DNA of 64,000 bases from Clostridiales bacterium (GCA_029010495.1 JAQXKO010000012.1:73067-137066), one strand, 5' to 3'. Counted from the stretch's first letter, positions 34,872-44,913 are shown. The notes: generated from the sequence alone by a model not told the origin. Program-made: numbers and translations.

Positions 34872-35855
34872 ATGACTAAATTATTAGAAATCAGGGAAGC
34901 TCTGTTTGCATTATATGAGAAAGCAAATAATATTATAAAACATGTTTTTAAATTTATGTTTTATCTTGCAGCATTTCTTTATATAAGTAATTATATCGGC
35001 TATAATGAGAGCTTTCAAAAGCTTTACATGGTGATTGGTTTCTCTCTTCTGGCATCCTTTGTGCCAAGAACGATTGCATTAATATTACTTTTGTTTTATA
35101 CTTTGGTTCATATTTATCCGACATCTGTTATTCTGGCAGGTACAGTACTTGCATTTGCAATAATATTTATGTGCTTTTTCGGAAGATATCTCGCTAAGTA
35201 TAATTATGTTATTATCGCAATGCCGTTACTCATTACTTTGAAGCTGCCTTTTTTATTACCGATATCATTGGGGTTGTTTTTCACTCCCGAAACGATTATT
35301 CCGATGTCAATAGGAGTATTTTTGTATTACCTCATCAGCGGGATAAATAAAAATGCCGTGATAATTGAAGGTCTTGACGGAGCTGATAATCAGTTTTCAT
35401 TATTCAGAAGTGTATTAGATGTACTTTTTAAAGACAAATCAATGTTGATTACAATTGTTGTTTTATCAATTGTTATCATAACTGTATATATCATTAAAAA
35501 TCTGAAAATTGATTATTCATATTTTGTTGCCGCTTTTATGGGCAGTCTTGTATCTATGGTTGGTTATCTTCTTGCATCATTAAAATGCGATATGGGAATG
35601 AATCTGTTTTTTATTGTATTGTTTTCCATGCTCTCCGCATTTTTGGCCGGAGCGGCAGTATATTTTTACAGGCCGATAAGCTATTATTATGTGGAAAATG
35701 TTACCTTTGAGGATGATGACTATATATATTTTGTAAGAGCGGTTCCGAAGGTAAAGGTTGCCGGCAGCAAGGTAAGCTTAAAGAATTTTTCACTTGAGGC
35801 CTTTAATGATGAAACAAAGGAAGCGGAAGAAAAATCTAAAGAAATTGAAGAATAA
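34872..35855 (+). CDS. hypothetical polytopic membrane protein upstream of cdaA
   Basis: 327 residues with about eight hydrophobic segments from residue 22 to 270 and a hydrophilic acidic tail (NDETKEAEEKSKEIEE). No family motif is recognised. The 15-bp gap to cdaA implies cotranscription, so it may act with the membrane-bound diadenylate cyclase. This is inference from position only. It could equally be an unrelated transporter-like protein. Confidence 0.78.
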   Translation: MTKLLEIREALFALYEKANNIIKHVFKFMFYLAAFLYISNYIGYNESFQKLYMVIGFSLLASFVPRTIALILLLFYTLVHIYPTSVILAGTVLAFAIIFMCFFGRYLAKYNYVIIAMPLLITLKLPFLLPISLGLFFTPETIIPMSIGVFLYYLISGINKNAVIIEGLDGADNQFSLFRSVLDVLFKDKSMLITIVVLSIVIITVYIIKNLKIDYSYFVAAFMGSLVSMVGYLLASLKCDMGMNLFFIVLFSMLSAFLAGAAVYFYRPISYYYVENVTFEDDDYIYFVRAVPKVKVAGSKVSLKNFSLEAFNDETKEAEEKSKEIEE

Positions 35856-35882
35856 TTTATTAAATATTGAGTGAGGGAGATT

Positions 35883-36746
35883 ATGAAAGGTATAATTGAA
35901 GGCGTTAAATCTTATTTCAGTTATCTTGCCCCATCTAATATTAAGATATCCGATATAGTTGAAATTATATTGATTTCAATTTTATTGTATTACTTGATTG
36001 GTTGGATTAGAGATACAAAGGCATGGTCCTTATTAAAGGGCTTTGTCATACTTATTTTTGTGTGGATCATTGCTGCCGTATTTCAGTTTAATGCGATTTC
36101 GTGGCTTTACAAAAACGCATTGAGTGTAGGTATTATTGCAATATTTATCATTTTTCAGCCTGAGCTCAGAAGGGCACTGGAACAGCTTGGAAGACAGAAT
36201 ATATCGATATTTAATTTTGATTTTAAAAATACAAATAAAAAGTTTTCGGACAATACAATCCAGGAAATAGTAAGAGCCTGTTTTGAAATGTCAAAATTCA
36301 AGACGGGTGCGCTGATTGTTATTGAGGGAGATACAGCTCTCAGGGAATATGAACGTACAGGTATTTCAATTAATGCCAATATAAGTGCAGAGCTTATAAT
36401 TAATATTTTTGAACACAATACTCCTCTTCATGACGGAGCCATGATAATACATAATGATACGATTACGGCTGCGACATGTATTTTACCGGTCTCGGATAAT
36501 ATGATGCTGAGTAAGGAACTTGGCACACGTCACAGAGCCGGTGTAGGACTTAGTGAAGTTACTGATGCTTTTGTAATTATTGTTTCTGAGGAAAACGGAA
36601 AGGTATCAGTGGCAAGGAACGGCCAGCTTATACGCGGTATTGATGAAATGTACTTAAGAAGTAAGCTGTCGGCTCTTCAGATGGGCTCTGTGAGTATTAA
36701 AAACAAAAAAGAAGCAATTGCAAATTCAAAGAAGAGATCAAAATAG
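35883..36746 (+). CDS. cdaA: membrane-bound diadenylate cyclase CdaA
   Basis: It condenses two ATP into c-di-AMP, a messenger controlling potassium and cell-wall balance. 287 residues: three membrane segments in the first about 95, then a DisA_N cyclase domain with the catalytic DGA (in NTPLHDGAMIIHND) and RHR (in GTRHRAGVGLSE) motifs. ATG 35883 follows GAGGGAG. The GTG at 35871 lacks a site. The next gene encodes its regulator CdaR, as usual in Firmicutes. glmM is not adjacent. Confidence 0.95.
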   Translation: MKGIIEGVKSYFSYLAPSNIKISDIVEIILISILLYYLIGWIRDTKAWSLLKGFVILIFVWIIAAVFQFNAISWLYKNALSVGIIAIFIIFQPELRRALEQLGRQNISIFNFDFKNTNKKFSDNTIQEIVRACFEMSKFKTGALIVIEGDTALREYERTGISINANISAELIINIFEHNTPLHDGAMIIHNDTITAATCILPVSDNMMLSKELGTRHRAGVGLSEVTDAFVIIVSEENGKVSVARNGQLIRGIDEMYLRSKLSALQMGSVSIKNKKEAIANSKKRSK

Positions 36747-36771
36747 GTCTGTTTCAGATTGCGAGGTATAA

Positions 36772-38022
36772 ATGAAAAACGTTTTAAAAGAGTTATTCAT
36801 TAAAAATATTTGGATGAAATTATTGTCACTGGCATTGGCGGTTCTGGCCTGGTGCGGCATTATGAATATTTCTGATCCTAACATCAGGGTAACTATAAAG
36901 CAGGTTAATGTAATAAAGCATAATGAAGAGGTCGTAACAGACAGTGGGATGGTCTATGAAATTGAAAAGGGTGATACGATAAGCGTAACCGTATCGGGAC
37001 CGCGTTCTATAGTTCAGAAGCTTTCAAAGAAAGATATTGACGCTTATGTCGACCTCAATGAACTCAGTTTTACAAATGTATGTCCCATCCATGTGGAATT
37101 TACGTCTTCACATATAAAAAACAGAGTGGAAATTGTTGAAAAATCAGAAGATGTAATGAGACTGAAGCTTGACAATATGGTTACGGATTATAAGCCTATT
37201 CAGGTTTTGGTAACAGGTGAGAGTGCGGGATATTATGCCCTGACTTCATGTGAGCCGCTTATGGTTGAGGTATATGGTTCTGACACCCAGATTTCTGCAA
37301 TAGAAAAATTTGTTGCGACAGTTGATATTACGGATAGGAGTGAAGCTTTCAGTCAGGAATGCAGTATTACCGCATATAAGGCAAATGGCGAGATTGTTGA
37401 TAATACAAAATTTACCGCTAAGATTGATAAATGCGTTGTAAATGTTGATATGCTTCATACTAAGGTTATCAATGTTATTGTTGATACAGATATCACCTGT
37501 GAATATGGCTTTACCGTAGGTACTATAATTCAGGCGCCTACAACAATTGAGGTTGCAGCTCCATATAACACTTTGTCAAACCTTACACAGATAGTTATTC
37601 CTTTTGAGGCTAAAAATATCAAGGAAACAATTAACGAGAATATTAAGATTGCAGATTATCTTCCGGCTGACTGTCATCTTGTATCTGATGTCGATAAGGT
37701 GTCACTTACGGTTCCTGTTGAAATACTTGATAAGGAAAAAAGCTTCGACACAAATGTAAGAAGCCTGAAGACCGAAAATCTCAGTGATGGTCTTAAGATT
37801 ACAAATTTAGATAAAATTGTCGGAGTAAAATGTTGGAGTACAACTGATAAGGTTGAGGAAATAAAGCTTGATACTCTTGGATTATATATTGACTGCAAGA
37901 GTATTATAGCTCCGGGTACATATAAATTAAAAGTAAAATGCAATAGTGAGCTGCCTGTAATGCTTGATGAAATATCTGTTGAGATAGTTGTGGAAAAAGC
38001 AGTCAGGGAATTAGTCGAATAA
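36772..38022 (+). CDS. cdaR: CdaA regulator CdaR (YbbR-domain protein)
   Basis: 416 residues: an N-terminal membrane anchor (about 12-28, WMKLLSLALAVLAWCGIM) and an extracytoplasmic part made of repeated YbbR domains, visible from the recurring V.G......V..V.....DI..Y.D pattern. It binds and modulates CdaA in Firmicutes. It starts 25 bp after cdaA. Confidence 0.88.
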   Translation: MKNVLKELFIKNIWMKLLSLALAVLAWCGIMNISDPNIRVTIKQVNVIKHNEEVVTDSGMVYEIEKGDTISVTVSGPRSIVQKLSKKDIDAYVDLNELSFTNVCPIHVEFTSSHIKNRVEIVEKSEDVMRLKLDNMVTDYKPIQVLVTGESAGYYALTSCEPLMVEVYGSDTQISAIEKFVATVDITDRSEAFSQECSITAYKANGEIVDNTKFTAKIDKCVVNVDMLHTKVINVIVDTDITCEYGFTVGTIIQAPTTIEVAAPYNTLSNLTQIVIPFEAKNIKETINENIKIADYLPADCHLVSDVDKVSLTVPVEILDKEKSFDTNVRSLKTENLSDGLKITNLDKIVGVKCWSTTDKVEEIKLDTLGLYIDCKSIIAPGTYKLKVKCNSELPVMLDEISVEIVVEKAVRELVE

Positions 38023-38068
38023 TATGTACTTCTAAATTAAATATACCATTTTGGAGGAAGAAAAAATT

Positions 38069-39637
38069 ATGACAACAGATGATTTATCAGATGTTATCGA
38101 TAATGATGAATTAAAAAGTGCTGAGGGTGAAACGGAGAAATCATCTAAAAAGGACGATAATGATGATTATGTAGGTATCTGCAGCATATGTAAAAGAACT
38201 GAAAATCCAAAAGGCTCCATGATAAAGCTGCCGGGCAATATAAATATATGTCATTCATGTATGCAGCGTTCATTTGATATGATGAATATGTTTGGCCTTG
38301 ATAATCTTAATCCAATGGATTTTTCGATTTTTTCATCGGATAAGCAGAAGACACCAAAAGCCGAAAAAGAGGAAAAGCCTTGTTCGGCAGGTGATGAAAA
38401 AGAGAAGAATAATCCCAATACGGAAAAAAAGGAAAAGGATAACGATAACGGAATGCCGTTTCCTTTCGGTAATCTGAGAATAGTATTTCCCGGTCAGTTT
38501 CAGAACCAGAAGATAAAACCTAAAAAAGAAAAAAAGGAAAATAATTCTAAGTCGTTCTCCGAGCTCTCACTTAAGGATTTGCCGGCTCCTCATAAGATTA
38601 AGGCCATGCTTGATGAGCATGTAGTGGGACAGGAAAAAGCAAAGAAAGCTATAAGTGTGGCAGTATATAATCATTATAAGAGGGTACTTCATGAGGCTGA
38701 TGAAAAGTCTGAAAAGGATGAAGTTACAATTGAAAAATCAAATATGCTTATGATTGGACCTACCGGTTCGGGTAAAACATATCTGTTAAAGACATTGGCG
38801 GGAATATTAAATGTTCCTTTAGCGATTACGGACGCAACTTCACTTACTGAGGCCGGTTATATCGGCGATGATGTAGAAAGTGTTCTTTCAAAGCTTCTTG
38901 CCAATGCTGATAATGACGTTGAAAAGGCAGAAAGAGGAATTGTATTTATTGACGAGATTGACAAGATTGCCAAAAAGAAGAATGCCCATCAGCGTGATGT
39001 AAGCGGTGAAAGCGTTCAGCAGGGACTGCTTAAGCTGCTTGAGGGAGCCGAGGTAGAAGTTCCTGTCGGTTCATCAAGCAAAAATGCTATGGTGCCTACA
39101 ACAACAATTAACACTAAAAATATTCTTTTTGTATGCGGCGGAGCATTCCCTGATCTTGAGGGAATTATTAAAAACAGACTTACCAAAACAAGCGGTATAG
39201 GTTTTAATGCAGACCTTCGTGATAAGTATGATGAAGATCCTGATATCTTTTCAAAGGTTACAGTAGAAGATATCAGAGAGTATGGTATGATTCCTGAATT
39301 TATCGGTCGTCTCCCTGTAATATTTTCTCTCAAAGGTCTTGATGAGGATATGTTAAAGCGTATACTTGTAGAACCTCAGAATGCAATTGTCAAGCAGTAT
39401 AAAAAGCTTTTTGCAATGGATGAGGTGCTTCTTGAGTTTGATGATGATGCACTTTCGGAAATTGCAAGGAAAGCTCTTGATAAAGGCACGGGTGCAAGAG
39501 CCCTTCGTGCAATAATAGAAGAGTATATGTTGGATATAATGTATGAGATTCCTAAGGATCCTATGATTGGAAAGGTTACGATTACTGGAGATTACATCCG
39601 CGGCAAGGGAAGCCCTGTTATTGGTGTAAGGGAATAG
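38069..39637 (+). CDS. clpX: ClpX-type AAA+ unfoldase with an extended linker
   Basis: 522 residues. The N-terminal C4 zinc domain is CSICKRTENPKGS...ICHSC. A long, very charged Lys/Glu-rich stretch (about 80-170) then precedes the AAA+ module: GPTGSGKTYLLKTL (Walker A), FIDEIDKIAKK (Walker B), AGYIGDDVES (pore loop), GIGFNAD (IGF-like ClpP contact) and GTGARALRAIIEE. ClpX is normally about 420 residues. The linker and several changed blocks mean it may be a second, specialised ClpX. No clpP is nearby. ATG 38069 follows TTGGAGGAAG. The upstream in-frame TTG was rejected. Confidence 0.88.
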   Translation: MTTDDLSDVIDNDELKSAEGETEKSSKKDDNDDYVGICSICKRTENPKGSMIKLPGNINICHSCMQRSFDMMNMFGLDNLNPMDFSIFSSDKQKTPKAEKEEKPCSAGDEKEKNNPNTEKKEKDNDNGMPFPFGNLRIVFPGQFQNQKIKPKKEKKENNSKSFSELSLKDLPAPHKIKAMLDEHVVGQEKAKKAISVAVYNHYKRVLHEADEKSEKDEVTIEKSNMLMIGPTGSGKTYLLKTLAGILNVPLAITDATSLTEAGYIGDDVESVLSKLLANADNDVEKAERGIVFIDEIDKIAKKKNAHQRDVSGESVQQGLLKLLEGAEVEVPVGSSSKNAMVPTTTINTKNILFVCGGAFPDLEGIIKNRLTKTSGIGFNADLRDKYDEDPDIFSKVTVEDIREYGMIPEFIGRLPVIFSLKGLDEDMLKRILVEPQNAIVKQYKKLFAMDEVLLEFDDDALSEIARKALDKGTGARALRAIIEEYMLDIMYEIPKDPMIGKVTITGDYIRGKGSPVIGVRE

Positions 39638-39716
39638 AACAGTTGTGACTTATCAGATGTTGGCTGTTTAATTTTACTGATTATTATTCTATCATTGGCA
39701 CGGCGAGGAGTTAATT

Positions 39717-40184
39717 ATGAAGTATTTGATACTTATCGGAATTCTGGCAGGAATAGTGATTTATGTGTGGGGATACGTTAAATTACTCAATAAATTATAT
39801 CCTGTTATAAAGCCTTATCTCAATAAATTTTACAAAGGCTTTTTAAAAGTTGATGAGGAAATTGCGCAGACAAAAAGATTTTCCGTATATGAAGACAATC
39901 ACAGATACAATCCGGGTGACCCTACCAATCCGGCTACATATAAACATGTGTCATTTAAGATAATGGCCTGTCTTATAGGTATTATTTCACTGTACGGATG
40001 GTTTATCAGCCGGGTATTTATCGCCTTCTGGATTCTTTATTATCTGTTTTGGATTATTGCCTTATTATTTAAGACATCAGGTAATGAAAAGGTTAATTCC
40101 ATTATCTTCTGTGGGATAATTCAGCTTGTATTAGCAATTATTATGGCTATCGCATTTCCTGTCAGTGTTATCGGATTATTATAG
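39717..40184 (+). CDS. hypothetical membrane protein (155 aa)
   Basis: Three to four hydrophobic segments, one at the N-terminus (2-20) and the rest at about 80-150, with a polar middle (DNHRYNPGDPTNPATYKHV). GAGGAG precedes ATG 39717. A terminator overlaps the region just after its stop. No family recognised. Confidence 0.75.
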   Translation: MKYLILIGILAGIVIYVWGYVKLLNKLYPVIKPYLNKFYKGFLKVDEEIAQTKRFSVYEDNHRYNPGDPTNPATYKHVSFKIMACLIGIISLYGWFISRVFIAFWILYYLFWIIALLFKTSGNEKVNSIIFCGIIQLVLAIIMAIAFPVSVIGLL

Positions 40185-40193
40185 TATTTTTAT

Positions 40194-40223
40194 GCATCGG
40201 CATTATTTGCCGGTGCATTTTTT
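40194..40223 (+). terminator. intrinsic terminator
   Basis: GCATCGGCA (40194-40202) pairs with TGCCGGTGC (40208-40216) with one wobble, followed by ATTTTTTAT. Confidence 0.82.
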
Positions 40224-40263
40224 ATCGGACTGCATAAAATATATATTATGGTTCGGAAAAAAT

Positions 40264-41874
40264 ATGGAATTATTGACAACATTTAATAATAATCTGCCTG
40301 CCATATTAAAGGCGTATGAACCGGATAATTACAGTATAATTGCGAACAGATATATTATTTTGGAATACAATAACGATATTCCGTTTTTGGATATTCCTGA
40401 ATCAAATTATCCGAGGCTCTACGCAGAGGCTGGAATGGAATATTATGTTTCGGAATTTGATAAGGTAAGGCGTCTGACCGGTTCGGAAATATACGGTTAC
40501 AATGTAAATATAGCAATTATTGACGGAGGAGTTAATCCTGACTGTCAGTCTCTCAGAAGGGCAAACGGCGTAAGTAAAATAAAGAGTTATCTTGACCAGG
40601 AAACCTCAACAATTTATACAAATGAAATGTTTAATTACAAGGAAATATATGAGCCGTTATTAAGTGACGAGGATAAACTTACACACGGGACATTAATGGC
40701 TGAGATAATTGCAGGAGAAAACGGACTTGCGCCTGACTGTGAATTGATAGTAGTAGGACTAAGTGATGCAGGCCTTGAACAAAAGAAGCATTATAATGTA
40801 CCGGATGATGTAAGGTGTTTTTCTGAAGCGGATATTATGAGAGCTGTTGAATTCTGTATAAATGAATCACAGGATAAACCTCTTGTGATTTTAGTACCTC
40901 TTCAGACAAATCTTGGCTGTCATGAGGGACGAGGCTGTCTGGAAAGCTATATCAGTCTGCTGACTGCACAGCCCTTATGTATGGCTGTTGTGTGTGCCGG
41001 AAATGAAGCTGTGAACAGAAATCATACAGAGGGCGTAATTAATAAAGCGGGCGAGGGAGAAGCTGAACATAATATATCGATTGTGGTAAGTGAGTCCGGT
41101 ACAAATACTTTTATTAATTGTGTATATGATAAAGGAGCTGTTCCGTATTTAAATATAACCGGTCCTGCCGGTGAGAGTTTTTTTGTACAAAATACCACGG
41201 AAAAGTATTTCAGATATGATAATTCAAGACTTGAGATAAAATATGAATTTTTCGATACGATTTCCGAAAAAGCATGCGTATACATAAGAGCCGCAAACCT
41301 GTCACAGGGAATCTGGCAGATTTATACAGGTGTAATCGATAGCTCAAGAAATTACGGATATCAGGCATTCCTTCCGATTAAGTCCATGCAGGAAGGCAAT
41401 GTTGACTTTTTATATTCAAGCCCTGAAAATACCGTTACATCACCCGGAGATGCAACGGGAGCATTGACATTGGGCGCATATAATGACATAACCGGTGCAA
41501 TGTATTTCGGAAGCGGCAGAGGAGGCATATTAATAAAGCCCGAGGTTATAGCGTCCGAGTCATATACTGATACCGGATGTATGGGAACGTATAAAATGTC
41601 GGATAATGTGTTTTCCGACATCACAGCCGATAATAACATGATACAAAAGCTCAATACCGTCATTGGCACATCCGTAGCGGCAGCATATGCGGCAGGGATT
41701 GCGGTAAACGTCATGGGTTATATTTATTATGAGATGAATCAGAAGGATATTACCGGTACAGGAATAAAGCTTCTGTTTATGTCAAGCGCTGTACCTAAGA
41801 GCAACGAGATACCGAGTAATATCAGCGGATACGGAATGATTAGTATTGAAAACATATTCAGGGCACTGAGGTAA
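40264..41874 (+). CDS. S8 (subtilisin-like) serine protease
   Basis: 536 residues from ATG 40264. The catalytic triad is complete: Asp87 (in VNIAIIDGGVN), His141 (in LTHGTLMAEIIAG) and Ser470 (in IGTSVAAAYAAG). A 200-residue insertion lies between the His and Ser blocks. There is no signal peptide, so it resembles the cytoplasmic or spore-associated Csp-type proteases of Clostridia rather than secreted subtilisin. An in-frame start 33 codons earlier would overlap the terminator and was rejected. Confidence 0.87.
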   Translation: MELLTTFNNNLPAILKAYEPDNYSIIANRYIILEYNNDIPFLDIPESNYPRLYAEAGMEYYVSEFDKVRRLTGSEIYGYNVNIAIIDGGVNPDCQSLRRANGVSKIKSYLDQETSTIYTNEMFNYKEIYEPLLSDEDKLTHGTLMAEIIAGENGLAPDCELIVVGLSDAGLEQKKHYNVPDDVRCFSEADIMRAVEFCINESQDKPLVILVPLQTNLGCHEGRGCLESYISLLTAQPLCMAVVCAGNEAVNRNHTEGVINKAGEGEAEHNISIVVSESGTNTFINCVYDKGAVPYLNITGPAGESFFVQNTTEKYFRYDNSRLEIKYEFFDTISEKACVYIRAANLSQGIWQIYTGVIDSSRNYGYQAFLPIKSMQEGNVDFLYSSPENTVTSPGDATGALTLGAYNDITGAMYFGSGRGGILIKPEVIASESYTDTGCMGTYKMSDNVFSDITADNNMIQKLNTVIGTSVAAAYAAGIAVNVMGYIYYEMNQKDITGTGIKLLFMSSAVPKSNEIPSNISGYGMISIENIFRALR

Positions 41875-41879
41875 CATTG

Positions 41880-41908
41880 TTGACAAAAACATTATACTGG
41901 TGTAAAAT
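41880..41908 (+). promoter_or_regulatory. promoter of the aminotransferase-queH run
   Basis: A consensus TTGACA (41880-41885), a 17-bp spacer and TAAAAT (41903-41908), followed 75 bp later by a GAAAGAGGTG ribosome binding site and ATG 41994. Confidence 0.8.
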
Positions 41909-41993
41909 TTGTCGTATGAAATATTGCAGGTAATGTTTTGAGTAAAAATGTACTGTTTATTTGGTGCTAAATATATGAAAGAGGTGTTTTGAA

Positions 41994-43190
41994 ATGATTT
42001 CTGAAAAGGTAGTTTCTTTAGTAAATAACGGGTCTGCCATTCGTGCAATGTTTGAAGAAGGAGCCAGAATGGCTAAGGAGTATGGCAGAGAAAATGTATA
42101 TGATTACAGTCTTGGCAATCCAAGTGTAGCTGCTCCTGATGTGGTAAGACAGAGTGTTATTGATATTGTAAACGAGGAGGATCCGGTAGTTATACACGGA
42201 TATATGAATAATGCGGGCTATCCTGAAGTAAGAGAAGCTGTTGCCTGTCATATTAACAGATTACACGGTACACATTTTTCATCAAATAATATTTTGATGA
42301 CAGTAGGTGCTGCGGGCGGACTTAATGTAATCCTTAAAACACTTCTGAATCCGGGAGATGAGGTTCTGACATTTGCTCCTTATTTTGTAGAATACAAAAA
42401 TTATGTTAGTAATTATGACGGTGTTTTAAAGGCGGTCAGAACAGATGAAAATACTTTTCTTCCTGTACCTGAAAGACTTGAAAAAGCAATTACTTCAAAG
42501 ACAAAGGCGCTTATCATTAATACTCCGAACAATCCGACGGGAGTAATTTATTCTGAGGATGTTATAAAGAGTATTGCTGATATACTTTTGAAAAAAGAAA
42601 AAGAGTTTGGAATAAGTATTTATCTTATTGCGGACGAACCATACAGAGAGCTTGCATATGATAATACCGAGGTACCTTATCTTACAAAATTCTATCATAA
42701 TACAATTGTCGGATATTCATATTCAAAGTCTTTATCACTTCCGGGTGAAAGAATAGGATATCTTGTATTACCTGATGAGCTTGATGATGCGCAGATGATT
42801 ATTGCAGGTGCAGGAGTTTCAAACAGAGTGCTTGGCTTTGTAAATGCTCCATCGCTTATGCAGAAGGTTATTGCCAGAAGTATTGATGCAGGCACTGATG
42901 TTGCTGCCTATGACATAAACAGAAAGCTTCTTTATGATTCGCTCACTTCGTTTGGATTTGAATGTGTAAAGCCACAGGGCGCATTTTACCTTTGGGTAAA
43001 GGCTCCGGATGGTGATGATTTGGCATTTGTTAATGCGGCAAAGAAGTATCATATCCTTATGGTGGCAGGAACGGGCTTTGACGGACCGGGATATGTAAGA
43101 CTGGCATATTGTGTTGATAAAGCTATGATTGAAAGATCTCTGCCTGCATTTAAAAAGCTGGCCGGGGAATATAAATTAAATGGAGATTAA
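41994..43190 (+). CDS. pyridoxal-phosphate-dependent aminotransferase (class I, aspartate type)
   Basis: 398 residues. It shows the fold-type I landmarks NTPNNPTGVIYS, the DEPYRELAYDN segment, and SKSLSLPGERIGYL with the PLP-binding lysine, plus GYPEVREAV and FYLWVKAP. It resembles aspartate/alanine-type aminotransferases. The substrate is not certain. It is followed directly by a hisC-like aminotransferase, so the two may serve related amino-acid steps. Confidence 0.88.
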   Translation: MISEKVVSLVNNGSAIRAMFEEGARMAKEYGRENVYDYSLGNPSVAAPDVVRQSVIDIVNEEDPVVIHGYMNNAGYPEVREAVACHINRLHGTHFSSNNILMTVGAAGGLNVILKTLLNPGDEVLTFAPYFVEYKNYVSNYDGVLKAVRTDENTFLPVPERLEKAITSKTKALIINTPNNPTGVIYSEDVIKSIADILLKKEKEFGISIYLIADEPYRELAYDNTEVPYLTKFYHNTIVGYSYSKSLSLPGERIGYLVLPDELDDAQMIIAGAGVSNRVLGFVNAPSLMQKVIARSIDAGTDVAAYDINRKLLYDSLTSFGFECVKPQGAFYLWVKAPDGDDLAFVNAAKKYHILMVAGTGFDGPGYVRLAYCVDKAMIERSLPAFKKLAGEYKLNGD

Positions 43191-43191
43191 T

Positions 43192-44247
43192 ATGAATTGC
43201 TGGAAAGATAACGTTAAGAAGGTTGTTCCATATACACCGGGAGAACAGCCTCAGATAAAAAATGTTGTAAAGATAAATACAAATGAAAACCCTTATCCGC
43301 CGTCTCCAAAGGTGTATGAGGCAATGAAAAATTTTGATGCGGATAATCTGAAAAAATATCCCGATCCGTTAATCGGAAAGCTTATTGAAGCAATTGCAGA
43401 ATATCATAATATAGACAAAGATATGGTTTTTGCGGGAGTTGGTTCGGATGATGTAATAGGCATGGCCTTCCTGACATTTTTTAACGGTGATAAACCTATA
43501 TTGTTTCCTGATATAACATATTCTTTTTATGATGTGTGGGCTGATTTGTTCGGAATAAAATATGAGCAGATTCCTCTTCTGGAAGATTTTACAATCAGAA
43601 AAGAAGATTATATAAGGGAAAATGGCGGTATCATAATTGCAAATCCGAATGCTCCGACTTCAATAGCTCTTGATATTGATGATATTGAATATATCATTAA
43701 AAACAATCCGTCCTCGGTAGTGATTATTGATGAGGCATATATTGATTTCGGCGGAGTATCGGCACTCGGTCTTGTAAATAAATATGACAATCTTCTTGTA
43801 GTACGTACCTTTAGTAAGTCACGTTCAATGGCCGGCGCAAGAATCGGTTATGCCGTCGGATGTAAGGATATCATTAAGTATTTAAATGATGTGAAATATT
43901 CTTATAATTCATATACGCTTTCAAATCTGACAATAGATCTTGGTGTGGCAAGCATAAAGGATGATGAATATTTTCGCAATATTGTTAACAAAATTATTGA
44001 AACAAGGGAAAAGTATTCTGCCGAACTTAAAAAACTCGGATTTACGGTGCTTGACAGTTCATCCAATTTCCTGTTTGCAAAGCCTTCGGGTATAAATGCA
44101 TATGATTTGTTTGAGGAGCTTAAGCGCAGAAATATTTTCGTGAGATATTTTAATAAGCAAAGAATTAACGAATATCTTAGGATTAGCGTAGGTACGGATA
44201 AAGAAATGCAGATACTTATTGATAATATCAAAGATATAATCGGCTAA
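43192..44247 (+). CDS. hisC: histidinol-phosphate aminotransferase-like enzyme
   Basis: 351 residues, class II-type PLP enzyme: KINTNENPYPPSPKVYEAM at the N-terminus, GVGSDDVIGMAF, NPNAPTSIALD, IIDEAYIDFGG and VRTFSKSRSMAGARIGYAVG with the PLP lysine. HisC makes L-histidinol phosphate. A threonine-phosphate decarboxylase or aromatic aminotransferase role cannot be excluded, as no other his gene is nearby. I start it at ATG 43192 behind TGGAGA. Its Shine-Dalgarno lies within the end of the previous gene. Confidence 0.85.
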   Translation: MNCWKDNVKKVVPYTPGEQPQIKNVVKINTNENPYPPSPKVYEAMKNFDADNLKKYPDPLIGKLIEAIAEYHNIDKDMVFAGVGSDDVIGMAFLTFFNGDKPILFPDITYSFYDVWADLFGIKYEQIPLLEDFTIRKEDYIRENGGIIIANPNAPTSIALDIDDIEYIIKNNPSSVVIIDEAYIDFGGVSALGLVNKYDNLLVVRTFSKSRSMAGARIGYAVGCKDIIKYLNDVKYSYNSYTLSNLTIDLGVASIKDDEYFRNIVNKIIETREKYSAELKKLGFTVLDSSSNFLFAKPSGINAYDLFEELKRRNIFVRYFNKQRINEYLRISVGTDKEMQILIDNIKDIIG

Positions 44248-44271
44248 TGCTTATGAGGTTTATATGTTTAT

Positions 44272-44913
44272 ATGACTGACAACAGGAATTATCAAAAAGA
44301 GCTTGATAAAATTTTAGAAAAGCTTTCAAAAGAAAATAAAAGACCTACACTATTATTACATAGCTGCTGCGCACCCTGCAGCAGCTATTGTCTGTGGTAT
44401 CTGTCCCGATATTTTGATATTACGGTTTTGTTTTATAATCCTAACATTTCGCCCGAAAGTGAATATTTTCTGAGAGCCGAAGAGCTCGAACGACTTATAA
44501 AAGAAATGCCTGGACTTGAAAATGTCAGGCTTATAGTGGAAAAATATGACCATAAAGAATTTCTTGAAAAGATAAAAGGTCATGAAAAGGATCCCGAAAG
44601 AGGAGAACGCTGCACCATATGCTATGAGATGAGGCTTCGTAAGGCAGCAGAATACGCCAAAGTGGGAGGATATGAATATTTTACCACGACATTGTCAATA
44701 AGCCCGTATAAGGACGCCCGGAGGCTTGTATCACTTGGTGAAAAGATTGCAGATGAACTTGGAATAAAATATCTTGTCAGTGACTTTAAGAAAAAAGAAG
44801 GCTATAAAAAGTCGATAGAATTTTCGGAAGAGTATTCGCTGTACCGGCAGGATTATTGCGGCTGCATTTTTTCAAAAACCGAAAAGGAGAATATAGATAA
44901 ATATAAGAAATAA
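44272..44913 (+). CDS. queH: epoxyqueuosine reductase QueH
   Basis: The last step of queuosine synthesis in tRNA: reduction of epoxyqueuosine to Q at position 34 of tRNA-Tyr, -His, -Asn and -Asp. The 213 residues show the metal/cluster cysteines in HSCCAPCSSY and RCTICYEMRL, the TTTLSISPYKD segment, and a C-terminal QDYCGC. ATG 44272 lies 24 bp after hisC. The tRNA-Tyr (GUA) at 4003 would be a substrate. Confidence 0.94.
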   Translation: MTDNRNYQKELDKILEKLSKENKRPTLLLHSCCAPCSSYCLWYLSRYFDITVLFYNPNISPESEYFLRAEELERLIKEMPGLENVRLIVEKYDHKEFLEKIKGHEKDPERGERCTICYEMRLRKAAEYAKVGGYEYFTTTLSISPYKDARRLVSLGEKIADELGIKYLVSDFKKKEGYKKSIEFSEEYSLYRQDYCGCIFSKTEKENIDKYKK

